From Sva-07 sp963743825 (GTDB taxonomy: Bacteria > Actinomycetota > Acidimicrobiia > Acidimicrobiales > Ilumatobacteraceae), in contig CAVURC010000020.1 of the NCBI GenBank assembly GCA_963743825.1, positions 124,001-188,000 of the forward strand: 64,000 bases of DNA. Direction: 5' to 3'. The notes beneath the pieces are model-generated. The model saw only the letters and a program-made list of their open reading frames with translations, made no database searches and was not told the origin of the DNA. Shown here piece by piece: positions 53,469 through 62,990 of this stretch. Within the stretch, counting starts at the first letter, position 1; every line of letters starts with the position of its first letter. Both the position numbers and the translations under genes were made by a program.

Positions 53469-54432
53469 TCAGCCGCGTTCGAGTTCCGCCATGCGGCGGA
53501 ACTGTTCGACGACATCCGGGGTCGAATGCTCCGGGTCGAGCGTGCGGTAGACCGTCTCGACGTTGACCGCGATCCGTCCGAACTCGCCCCACTCGTGGAA
53601 CCGTTCGTCGACGCCGAGCAGCCGACCGATGTCGCGTGCGGCGTCGAACGCATCCATCCCCGCTGCCTGGCGCTGCGGTTGCCTCGGCATCGACGAAGCG
53701 GAGGTAGTCACGCACCGCCACGATCCCCGCGGTGTCGGTGAGCGGCCCGTGGCCCGGCACGACGGTGTCGACGTCGAGGGCCAGCATGAGATCGCATGCC
53801 GCCACCCAGTTCGACAAGGGTCCGGCCCAGACGATCGGCGTCCCGCCGATGAACAAGATGTCGCCCGTGTAGATCGTGCGCGCGTCCGGCACGTGAACGA
53901 TCGTGTCGCCCGAGGTGTGAGCGGGACCGACCTCGATCAGCTCGACGAGGCGACCACCGACCTCGACGTCGAGTCGACGATCGAACGTCGTCGTCGGCAC
54001 GACGAGCTCGATGCCGTCGAAGTGGAACTCACCGAAGAAGGAGCGGAAGAGTTCACCGACTTCCCCGGGGGCCTGGTTCAGCGCCGCCAACATGGCCGGC
54101 GGCACCTCGGCCATCTCGTGGGCGGTCGCCGACGACGCCACGATCTCGACATCGGGTCGACGACGGACCACCTCGCCATTGCCGTAGCAGTGGTCGCCGT
54201 TGGCGTGAGTGTTCACCACCGTGTCGATCGGCGCGCTGCCCATCACCGGAGCCATCGCGTCGAGCATCGCCGCCGTCAGGTCGAGATCGAAGAGCGTGTC
54301 GACGAGCAGCGATTCTCCCTCGCCGACGATCAGACCGGCGTTGCTCCAGCCCCAACCGCCGTCGGGTTGGAGGTACGCGAAACAGCCGTTGCCCAGTTCG
54401 TGCAGGCCAAGGGTGTAGTCGGTCACTGCCAT
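53469..54432 (-). CDS. MBL-fold metallo-hydrolase (one frameshift)
   Basis: Start ATG at 54432 (MAVTDYTLGLHELGNG). Metal motif NTHANGDHCYGNGEV gives H76-x-N78-x-D80-H81, so the middle His of HxHxDH is Asn. Other ligands are in EVGPAHTSGDTIVH and VVPGHGPLTD. A +1 insertion near 53685 displaces the C-terminal helix region (GMDAFDAARDIGRLLGVDERFHEW...ELERG). Joined length is about 320. It may hydrolyse a lactone or thioester. The stop is 4 bp from the lycopene cyclase start on the same strand. Confidence 0.85.
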
Positions 54433-54444
54433 CGCGTCATCTTG

Positions 54445-55762
54445 TCACGGGCTGCCCCGTCGCCAGCGGGCAGTCAGCCGTTCGGCGAGCATCGTCGTGG
54501 GCAGGTGCGTGTTCGCGTCAGGAATCGCGGGGAACACCGACGCGTCGCAGACGTACATCGACTCGTAGCCGAGCACGGCACCGTCGGCATCGACGACGGA
54601 GCCCATCGCGCAGCTGCCCGATGCATGCACACAGTCGCCGAGCGCCGTCGGCAACCACCGCTCGATCGACGCGACGTCGCCGAGCGCATCGATGGTGGTG
54701 CCCGAATCGTCGACATACACCTGGTCGACGACCTCCGCGAACGGAGCCGTTGCGAGCATCCGGACCGCATCGAGCACTCCCACGCCGAGCGCGCTCGAGG
54801 TCACGTGGATCATCGAGCAGCGCGAAGTCGACGAGTGGTTCCCCGAGCGGATCGAGGCGGACCGTGCCGGAACGGCTGCGCGGGGTCATCAACGTCACCA
54901 ACAGCATTCCGAGATGCGGCGCATCGGGGCCGAGGTGGTTCATCGGGAGGAATTGCACGCCGTTGCGTCGGCGGAAGGTGCCGATGACGAGCCCCGCAGG
55001 ATCGGCCGGGACGCCATCGCGTAACGCCAGGGTCAGCGGTGCCGACGGGTGGTCCTGGAGATGCAGGCCGATCCCTGGCGTGTCGAAGCCCGAACGCAGC
55101 AACAGCGACGGCGTCCGGATGGCACCGGCCGACAGGATGACGCGATCGCCCGGGATCTCCTCGCCGGTCGACAGCACGACACCGACTGCACGGCGGCCGT
55201 CCAGCACCACACGTTCAACGGTGGCATCGGCTCGAACGGTCAGATTCGATCGCGCCCGTGCGGGCCAGAGGTACGCCTCAGCCGAGGTGACCCTGCGACC
55301 GTCACGCCGAGTGAGCGGCACGCGTCGTGCGTCACGGTCAGCGCCGATGAGCGCCCGATCGATCGGGCCGAGTTCGCTCTCGAGCGGTTGCTCCTCGGGG
55401 AGCGCCATCGCCGACCAGGCCGTCTCGGCATCGTCCCATCCCCACGACCGATACAGGTTCGAATCGCCACGCAGGGCAACCATGGCGTTGACCACCGACG
55501 AACCACCGAGACCCCGGCCACGGCGATACGGGCGCGCCGTGCCTCCGGCGGTCCGTGTGGCCAGCACGTCACCGTCGTTGCGGTCCGCCAGACCGGCCGC
55601 GCCGAAGAAGTTGTCGGCGTCGATTTCCGGGGGCACGGCGCCCGCCACCAGATCGGGGCCCGACTCCACCAGCACCACCTGACGGTCGGGATCCTCCGAC
55701 AGACGGGCGGCGACCACGCATCCGGCAGTTCCGGCACCCACCACGATCCACGCCCCGGCCAC
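54445..55762 (-). CDS. GMC-family FAD oxidoreductase (one frameshift)
   Basis: Start ATG at 55762 gives MAGAWIVVGAGTAGCVVAARL with the FAD motif GAGTAG at 9-14. The GMC signatures GLGGSSVVNAM and GAIRTPSLLLRSG are present. A +1 insertion near 54818 shifts the C-terminal domain, which reads GDCVHASGSCAMG with the catalytic His and DANTHLPTTMLAERL with the second catalytic residue. Joined length is about 438, short for a GMC enzyme (500-600), as one internal loop region is reduced. It oxidises an alcohol; choline/sugar/sterol-type substrates are all possible. Confidence 0.85.
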
Positions 55763-55824
55763 CTCAGGAGACTACGAGAGACCTGACGTTGGCATTCAAG
55801 ACTGCGACCGCACCGGCCGATGAC

Positions 55825-56941
55825 ATGGTCATCATGCACGACACCACGGAACTCCAGGCGCCGTCAGCCGGAATCCCCGGGGTCAACGGCTATCCGCCAC
55901 CGCCACCGGTACCTCCACCCTCGCTGCGACCGCCGAATCAGATCAATCAGAGCGCCCCGCTGCTGCCGCACGTGGCCCCGGCAGTGCCGCGCCCCCCGAC
56001 GGCTCCCGACGCGAACCCGTTTGCGACGTTGATGAACACGCCGTCACCGACGACGAAGCGCGGCCGGCGTCAAGAAGCGCAGTTCGGCGCGACGGACCTT
56101 CAAGTGGCTGGTCGTGCTCGCAGCGATCGGCGCCATCGCCTACGCCGGCTTCACCTACGGATCCGATCTCATGAAGCTCACCGGTGGCGAGGAGTCCATC
56201 GCCGAACCGGCGGTTGCGCTCGAGTTCCCGACGCCGGCCGAGCCGATCGGCCCCATCAGGACCGCGACATTCCTGGTCGAACGCCCGGACGCACTGAAGG
56301 GGCCACAGACGTTCGAAGTGACGACGGACTTCGAGACCGGCGTCTCACGGGTGGTCATCGAGCGCACCGACGCCCCCAACCTCGAGATCCTGACGCTCTG
56401 GGACACGGCGTTCATCCGCCGCGTCGACGAGCCGACCTGGTACCGGCTCGACCGCGGGCAGTTCCCGGTCGACTCGGAGTTCGGGATCACCCGCTGGATC
56501 CGTTCCCTCGACCAGATCCTTCCGCCACCCCTCCGAGAGTCTGCTGTCATCGATCGGGCGACCGAGTCGACCGTCGGCACCGAAGCCACGACACGGCTGC
56601 TCGTGTCGATCGACCCCGCCGCAATCACGCTGGCCACCGCAGTGCCGACGACTCCCCCACCGCCCGCGGACGGGACCGTTGCGCCGGCACCTCCCGAGCC
56701 CGCTGTCGCTCTGTCGCCCGGCGTCGTCCTGCAACCGGGTTCCGACACGGTCGAGACGCTCAGCATGGAACTCTGGATCGACGATGCCGGCATCGTTCGC
56801 AAGTCGATCATGCCCGCCGAACTGGGCGCCGAGACGATCACGATCACCTCGCTCTCGCCCGAGGCGTGGCAGCCGGTCTTCCCCACCGAGGACATGGTGC
56901 AGACCCTGACCGCCTCGTCGATGTTCAGGCTCGGGATCTGA
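55825..56941 (+). CDS. proline-rich single-span membrane protein of unknown function (one frameshift)
   Basis: From the ATG at 55825 (MVIMHDTTELQAPSAGIPG) the N-terminus is extremely proline-rich (YPPPPPVPPPSLRPP). A +1 insertion near 56070 moves the frame so that a basic stretch KKRSSARRTFKW and the membrane helix LVVLAAIGAIAYAGFTYG follow. The large exported domain has EFPTPAEPIGPIRTATFLVE, FETGVSRVVIER, WYRLDRGQFPVDSEFGITRW and a Pro/Ala linker (TTPPPPADGTVAPAPPEPA) before VETLSMELWIDDAGIVRKSI, resembling LppX/LolA-like or anti-sigma-type exported folds only weakly. A start further upstream (TTG) is possible. Confidence 0.7.
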
Positions 56942-57020
56942 TCTGCCCTGCTCAGGGGTAGCGACGTAGACATTTCGTACAATCAGCCCGGGCCTCGGTG
57001 GCGCGATCCGTAGGGTCGCA

Positions 57021-59829
57021 ATGGTGTCCACCCGGCATCGACTGACCATTCGCACACTCGACCGGGACCCCCGATCAGTGGCGCTCAGCGCAGCTGCCCA
57101 CGCTGTCGGCATTCGGGCGCCGGAGCCGATCGACGTCGCCGACATCGTCTTCATCGACGGGGAACTCGACGCCGGCGACCTCGACCGATTGCACGATGTG
57201 CTCGTCGACCCCCTGCTGCAACATGGCAGCTGGGACCTCCCCACCGGCAACGGCGTCGAGATCACGTTCCTGCCCGGCGTCACCGACACCGCCGCCGACG
57301 CGCTCAGACACGCTGCCGGCCAACTCGGCGTCGACGCCGACGCCACGGCCACCGGTCGGCGCGTGGAGTTCGGCGATGCCATCGAGCCCGACGTCGTCGA
57401 CGAACTGGTCCGCCGGTTGGTGGCCAACCCCGTGATCGAACGGTGGTGCCAGGGCACGATCGAGCCACCGCACGTCGAGGTCACACCATCGGGAGCGGCG
57501 GGCGAGATCATCGTGATCCGCGGTCTCGACGACGACGGACTCCGCAGCCTCGACGACGCCCGTTCGCTGTACCTCGACATCGAGGAGCTCCGCACGATCC
57601 GCGACGAGTACGAACGGCTCGGCCGCGACATCACCGACGTCGAGATCGAAGTGCTGGCCCAGACCTGGAGCGAACACTGCGCCCACAAGACGTTCCGGGC
57701 GATCATCGAGGTCAGCGACAGCATCGACGGCGACCGCACGATCGATCCGCTGCTCGTTCAACTCCGCGACTGCACCGACTCGATCGATGCCGAGTTCGTG
57801 CGGTCCGCCTTCGTCGGCAACGCAGGGGTGATCGAGTTCACCGAGGGCACCACGATTGCGCTCAAGGCCGAGACGCACAACCATCCGTCTGCGGTCGAGC
57901 CCTTCGGGGGCGCCAACACGGGCGTCGGCGGCGTGATCCGCGATGTGCTGGGCATCGCCCACCGACCGATCGCCGTGACCGACATCTTGTGCTTCGGTCC
58001 TCCCGATCTCCCGATGGCCGATCTCCCTGACGGTGCGCTCCACCCGCGTCGGATCAGAGACGGCGTCATCGACGGTGTCGCCGACTACGGCAACAAGATC
58101 GGATTGCCGACCGTTGCCGGCGCGATCCTCTACGACCCGGCGTACACCACGAACCCACTCGTCTTCGCCGGATGCATCGGCACCGCTGCGACGCGCCCGT
58201 TGCACACCGGACCATTTCCCGGCGACCGTGTCGTCGTGCTGGGGGGAGCCACCGGACGCGACGGCATCCGCGGCGCCACGTTCTCGTCGGCAACGATGGA
58301 TGCCACGACCGGTGAGGTGGCCGGTGCGAGCGTGCAGATCGGTGATCCGATCGTCGAGAAGCTCCTGATCGATGCACTCATCGGCGCCGAGGATCTCTAC
58401 TCGGCGATCACCGACTGTGGTGCGGGCGGCCTCTCCTCGGCGATCGGTGAAATGGCCGAGGGGGTCGGCGCCGAGGTCGAACTCGACCTCGTTCCGCGCA
58501 AGTACGCAGGGCTCGAGCCGTGGGAGGTCTGGCTCTCGGAGGCCCAGGAGCGCATGGTGGTGGCCGTTGCGCCCCAGCATCTCGATGCGCTGACACAGCG
58601 ATGCGACCGAGTTGGCGTCGACGTCGCCGACATCGGATCGTTCACCGGCGACGGCCGACTCGTCGTACGCAACGGCGGCGACACGGTCGTCGACATCGAC
58701 ACCACCTTTCTCCACGATGGCCGCCCGCAACGGCGCATGCAGGCAGAGTTGCCGACACCGAACCGCACCGACCGCACCACCCGCACCGTCACCGATCCCG
58801 CCGCCACCCTGCTCGAGCTGCTGGCGCATCCGAACATCGCCTCGAAGGCCGGCACGATCCACCGGTACGACCACGAGATCCTCGGATCCACGGTGGTCCG
58901 ACCACTGGTCGGGGCGGCCGGTGACGGTCCCGCCGATGGGGTGGTCCTCGCCGCGCCAACCGCAACCGAGGGCATCGCGATCGGGATCGGCGTCAATCCG
59001 TGGTACGGCCTGCACGATCCCGAAGCGATGGCCTACGCCGTGGTCGACGAAGCGATGCGCAACGTGGTCGCCGTCGGCGCCGACCCGGACCGGGTGGCAC
59101 TGCTCGACAACTTCTCGTGGGGCGATCCCCGGCGTCCGTCGACGCTCGGCGAACTGGTGATGGCCGTCGAAGGGTGCTGCGGCGCTGCTCGCATGTACAA
59201 CGCCCCGTTCGTGTCGGGAAAGGACTCACTCAACAACGAGTACGTGGGCTCCGACGGGCAACGTCATGCGGTGCCACCCACGCTCGTGATCACCGCGATT
59301 GCCCACGTGCCCGACGCCGATCACTGCATCACGCCCGACCTGGCCGAGCCCGGCAACGTCCTGCTCCTCATCGGCGAGACCCGCACCGAGTTCGCCGGTT
59401 CGCATCTCGACATGGTGTGCGGCGCTCCGAGCCGTCCCGGCGTGGCGCCCTCACCGGTACCCGACGCTCCGGCCGATTATCGCCATCTGCACGCAGCGAT
59501 TCGCGCCGGTCTGATCGAGTCGTGCCACGACGTCGAGCGAGGGCGGCCTCGCGGTGACGCTCGCCGAGATGTGCATCGGCGGCCGACTCGGCGCCACCAT
59601 CGACACGTTGCCCCACGACGATCTCGCCACCGCGCTGTTCGCAGAGTCGTGCGGTCGACTCGTCGTCGAGGTCGAGCCGCCACGCGTGGCGGCGTTCCTG
59701 AAGGCGATGGACGACCGGGCCGTGCGCATCGGAACCGTGAACGACGAGTCGACACTCCGCATCGCCGGCGTGGACTCCCTGCCGCTCGACGCGCTCGTCC
59801 GTGCCTTCCAGGGCGAGGTCGACGCATGA
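57021..59829 (+). CDS. purSL: PurS-PurL fusion: FGAM synthase (one frameshift)
   Basis: First gene of a purine operon, ATG at 57021. The first 150 residues match PurS in part (TFLPGVTDTAADALRHAAGQLGV near 91-113, then GRRVEFGDAIEPD), fused to a PurL of the short bacterial type. PurL landmarks: LAQTWSEHCAHKTF, ALKAETHNHPSAVEPFGGA, VGNAGVIEF, DCGAGGLSSAIGEM, FSWGDPRRP and APFVSGKDSLNNEY. A +1 insertion near 59540 interrupts GGLAVTLAEMCIGG; the C-terminus ends ALVRAFQGEVDA at 59829. It makes FGAM from FGAR with ammonia delivered by PurQ. The stop overlaps the purQ start (ATGA). Joined length is about 936. Confidence 0.92.
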
Positions 59830-60548
59830 GCAAGGTCCCAGCACTCGTCATCGCCGGACCGGGAACCAACCGTGACCACGACGCGGCACTTGCCCTCGAA
59901 CTCGCAGGAGCCTCGGTGCAGATCGTGCTGGCCGATGAACTGATCCGTCGACCCCACCTCCTCGACGAGGCTCGACTCGCCGTCGTCGCCGGCGGCTTCA
60001 GCTACGCCGATTCGCTCGGCGCCGGGCGAATGTTGGCGCTCGACCTGATGGTCGGACTCGGCGATCGGCTTCGAGCATTCGTCGACGCCGGGCGGCCGCT
60101 GATCGGCATCTGCAACGGCTTCCAGGTACTCACCCGTACGGGGCTGCTTCCCGGCGCACTCGGCCACAACGCCCAGGGCCGCTTCGACTGTCGGTGGGTC
60201 GTGCTCGACCCACTCCCGACCAGCGTGTCGGTGTGGACGCGCGACATCGACGATGCGATCCACTGTCCGATCGCCCACGGCGAGGGCCGCTACGTTCACC
60301 CCGATCCCGACGGGCTCGCAGCGGCCGGGCAGGTGGCGCTGCGCTATCGCAGCACCAATCCCAACGGATCGGTGGCCGACATCGCCGGGGTCAGCGATGC
60401 CTCCGGGGTGGTGCTCGGGTTGATGCCGCACCCCGAGAATCACATCGTGGCGCGCCAACATCCCCACCACCGGCGCGGCGGTGGAGGTCCACAGCATCTG
60501 GGTCTGCGTCTGTTCGACAACGGCGTCCGCCACGCCAAGGGCCTGTGA
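59826..60548 (+). CDS. purQ: FGAM synthase glutaminase subunit PurQ
   Basis: Intact class I glutamine amidotransferase of 240 residues from the ATG at 59826. Motifs: VIAGPGTNRDHDAALAL, VVAGGFSYADSLGAGRML, the nucleophile elbow GICNGFQVL with catalytic Cys, and the terminal His/Glu pair in GLMPHPENH. It releases ammonia from glutamine for PurSL. The C-terminal basic stretch RQHPHHRRGGGG is slightly unusual. It overlaps purSL by 4 bp and ends one base into the purC start (TGATG), so the operon is tightly coupled. Confidence 0.96.
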   Translation: MSKVPALVIAGPGTNRDHDAALALELAGASVQIVLADELIRRPHLLDEARLAVVAGGFSYADSLGAGRMLALDLMVGLGDRLRAFVDAGRPLIGICNGFQVLTRTGLLPGALGHNAQGRFDCRWVVLDPLPTSVSVWTRDIDDAIHCPIAHGEGRYVHPDPDGLAAAGQVALRYRSTNPNGSVADIAGVSDASGVVLGLMPHPENHIVARQHPHHRRGGGGPQHLGLRLFDNGVRHAKGL

Positions 60549-61522
60549 TGGACGACGAACTGTCGGCACTGCCCGAACCATTGGTCGACGTCGACCGCGA
60601 CCTCGACATCGCGCTGACCGATCGACGCGACGGCAAGGTGCGAGTGTCGTACGCACTGCCCGACCATCGGCGGCTCTTCGTCACCACCGATCGGCTGTCG
60701 GCGTTCGACCGCATCATCGCAGGCGTTCCGTACAAGGGTCAGGTGTTGAACCAGCTCTCGTGGTGGTGGTTCGAGCACTCACGTGACCTCGTCGCCAATC
60801 ATGCGCTCTCGACACCGGACCCGAACGTGCTGATCGCTCGTGAGGCGACCCCGCTCAGCGTCGAAGTGATCGTTCGCGGCTACATCACCGGCGTCACCGA
60901 CACTGCGCTGTGGACCCGTTACGCGGCCGGCGAACGCCTGATCTACGGGCATGCCTTCCCCGACGGGCTGAAGAAGAACACGCCGCTTCCCGCACCGATC
61001 ATCACCCCGACGACCAAGGGAGCAGCCGGCGCCCACGACGAACCGTTGTCGTCGACCGAGGTGGTCGAGCAGGGATTCGTCGAGGCAGCGCTGTGGGCCG
61101 CCGTCGAGGTCGCAGCCCTCGCGATGTTCGAACGCGGTGCCCGACGTGGGCTCGAGGCAGGCCTCATCCTCGCCGACACGAAGTTCGAGTTCGGCGTCAC
61201 AGCCGAGGGTGAACTGTTGCTGATCGACGAGGCGCTCACACCGGATTCGTCCCGCTGGTGGATCGCCGACACCTACGACGAACGCCTCGCGGCAGGCGCC
61301 GAACCCGAAAGCCTCGACAAGGAAGTCGTCCGTCGAGCACTGGCCGACGCGGGCTACACCGGCGACGGCCCGATTCCGCAACTACCGTCAGCGGTGTGGA
61401 CCGCCACGTCGGCGCGCTACATCAACGCCTACGAGCGCCTCACGGGGACCACGTTCGTCCCGGGCGTCTACCCTGCGGGGCCACGGATCAATGCCGCTGT
61501 CGCCGGACTGGAGATCACCTGA
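60548..61522 (+). CDS. purC: SAICAR synthetase
   Basis: Intact protein of 324 residues, longer than the minimal PurC, from the ATG at 60548. It has the family patterns GKVRVSYALPDHRRLFVTTDRLSAFDRI, KGQVLNQLSWWWFE, EVIVRGYITGVTDTALW, GLILADTKFEFGV and LIDEALTPDSSRWWI, including the ADTKFEFG and DEALTPDSSR signatures. It joins CAIR and aspartate. Its start overlaps the purQ stop by one base, and purF begins 1 bp after its stop. Confidence 0.97.
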   Translation: MDDELSALPEPLVDVDRDLDIALTDRRDGKVRVSYALPDHRRLFVTTDRLSAFDRIIAGVPYKGQVLNQLSWWWFEHSRDLVANHALSTPDPNVLIAREATPLSVEVIVRGYITGVTDTALWTRYAAGERLIYGHAFPDGLKKNTPLPAPIITPTTKGAAGAHDEPLSSTEVVEQGFVEAALWAAVEVAALAMFERGARRGLEAGLILADTKFEFGVTAEGELLLIDEALTPDSSRWWIADTYDERLAAGAEPESLDKEVVRRALADAGYTGDGPIPQLPSAVWTATSARYINAYERLTGTTFVPGVYPAGPRINAAVAGLEIT

Positions 61523-61523
61523 C

Positions 61524-62990
61524 ATGACCAAGCTTCACCGGCCCATCGCTGTGACGGCAGTGCCGAACGACGACTCCCCCAAGGACGAATGCGGGGTCCT
61601 CGGCATCTCGACGCCCCACGGCGAGGGTGTGGCGCAGCTGGCATTCTTCGGCCTGTTCGCCCTGCAACATCGCGGTCAGGAGGCCGCAGGGATCGCCGTC
61701 AGCGACGGCAAGCGGGCCCGTGTCCACAAAGAGGCCGGGCTCGTTGCGAACGTGTTCACGCCCGAAGCGCTGGCGCCCCTCACCGGCTACCACGCCATCG
61801 GCCACACCCGCTACTCGACCACCGGCTCGAACGCCGAGCGCAACATCCAGCCGTTCCTGGTCGAGACGATGCACGGGCCGTTGGCCCTCGCCCACAACGG
61901 CAACGTCGTCAACGCGCCCGCGCTGCGTGACGAGCTGCTGAGCCGGGGGTTCGGGCTCACTGCAACCAGCGACTCCGAGGTGATGACACTGATGCTCGCC
62001 GCCGCGGGCGGCCAGACCTGGCAGGAACGCATCGAGCGCACGCTGCCGGCATGGAAGGGCGCATTCTCGCTGGTGCTGTTGGCCGCCGACCACGTGATCG
62101 CCGTGCGTGACCCGTGGGGGTTCCGGCCGCTGTCGATCGGCCGCCTCCCGCATGGCGGTCATGCCGTGGCCAGCGAGACCTGCGCTCTGTCGACGCTCGG
62201 TTGCGTCGACATCGAGGAAGTGCAACCCGGCGAGATGGTGACCCTGATCGGCGCCGAGCTGCACCGGTCACAGGTGCTCGCTCCGCAACCACGAGGCGCG
62301 CGCTGCACGTTCGAGTTCGTCTACTTCTCGCGCCCGGACTCGGTGTGGGACGGCCGCAACGTCCACCACGTCCGCCAGCGTCTCGGGGTGCAGCTCGCCC
62401 AGGAAGCTCCGGCCGATGCCGACGTGGTGATTCCCGTGCCCGACTCGTCGATTCCTGCTGCGATCGGATACTCCAACGAGAGCGGCATCCCCTTCAACGA
62501 CGGACTGATCAAGAACCGGTACATCGGCCGCACGTTCATCGAGCCCACCCAGGACATCCGTGAACGTGGCGTCGCCCTCAAGTTCAATGCGCTCCGCGAG
62601 AACCTCGAGGGCAAGCGGGTGGTGATGATCGACGACTCGCTGGTGCGCGGCACCACCGCGGGACCGCTCGTGAAGTTGGTGCGTGACGCCGGTGCGACCG
62701 AGGTCCACGTTCGCATCACGTGTCCGCCGATCACGCATGCGTGTCACTTCGGCGTCGACATGGGCCACGACGGCGACCTCATCGCCGCCCGGCTCCGCGT
62801 CGACGAGATGCGTGAGCACATCGGCGCCGACAGCCTGGCGTTCCTGTCGCTCGACGGGATGATGCTGGCGGTGGCCGACACCCCGGCGCACGACGACGAC
62901 GGCTACTGCAATGCCTGTTACACCGGGAAGTATCCGATGAACGTCGGTGACGCGCAGCCCAAGCTCTCGTTCGAAGGTGTGCTCGCCTGA
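61524..62990 (+). CDS. purF: amidophosphoribosyltransferase
   Basis: Protein of 488 residues from the ATG at 61524. After a short propeptide the mature N-terminal nucleophile is Cys23 (KDECGVLGI). The glutaminase half has LFALQHRGQEAAG, TRYSTTGSN, and the PRTase half VVMIDDSLVRGTTAGPLVKL (PRPP loop). Cysteines in GARCTFEFVYFSRPD, THACHFGVDM and GYCNACYTGKYP match the 4Fe-4S ligands of the Bacillus-type enzyme. It commits PRPP to purine synthesis. purM, often beside it, is not in the window. It ends one base inside the purD start. Confidence 0.97.
   Translation: MTKLHRPIAVTAVPNDDSPKDECGVLGISTPHGEGVAQLAFFGLFALQHRGQEAAGIAVSDGKRARVHKEAGLVANVFTPEALAPLTGYHAIGHTRYSTTGSNAERNIQPFLVETMHGPLALAHNGNVVNAPALRDELLSRGFGLTATSDSEVMTLMLAAAGGQTWQERIERTLPAWKGAFSLVLLAADHVIAVRDPWGFRPLSIGRLPHGGHAVASETCALSTLGCVDIEEVQPGEMVTLIGAELHRSQVLAPQPRGARCTFEFVYFSRPDSVWDGRNVHHVRQRLGVQLAQEAPADADVVIPVPDSSIPAAIGYSNESGIPFNDGLIKNRYIGRTFIEPTQDIRERGVALKFNALRENLEGKRVVMIDDSLVRGTTAGPLVKLVRDAGATEVHVRITCPPITHACHFGVDMGHDGDLIAARLRVDEMREHIGADSLAFLSLDGMMLAVADTPAHDDDGYCNACYTGKYPMNVGDAQPKLSFEGVLA

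Noticed and set aside
56942..57020. A purine riboswitch or clear promoter before the purine operon
   Set aside because: Only a weak TACAAT-like hexamer at 56978-56983 is visible, with no convincing -35 and no aptamer-like pairing in the 79-bp leader.
5230..59829. Programmed +1 frameshifting as a genome-wide strategy
   Set aside because: The shift sites share no codon or stop motif, occur at many positions in unrelated genes, and include two or more in one gene. Insertion errors explain them more simply.
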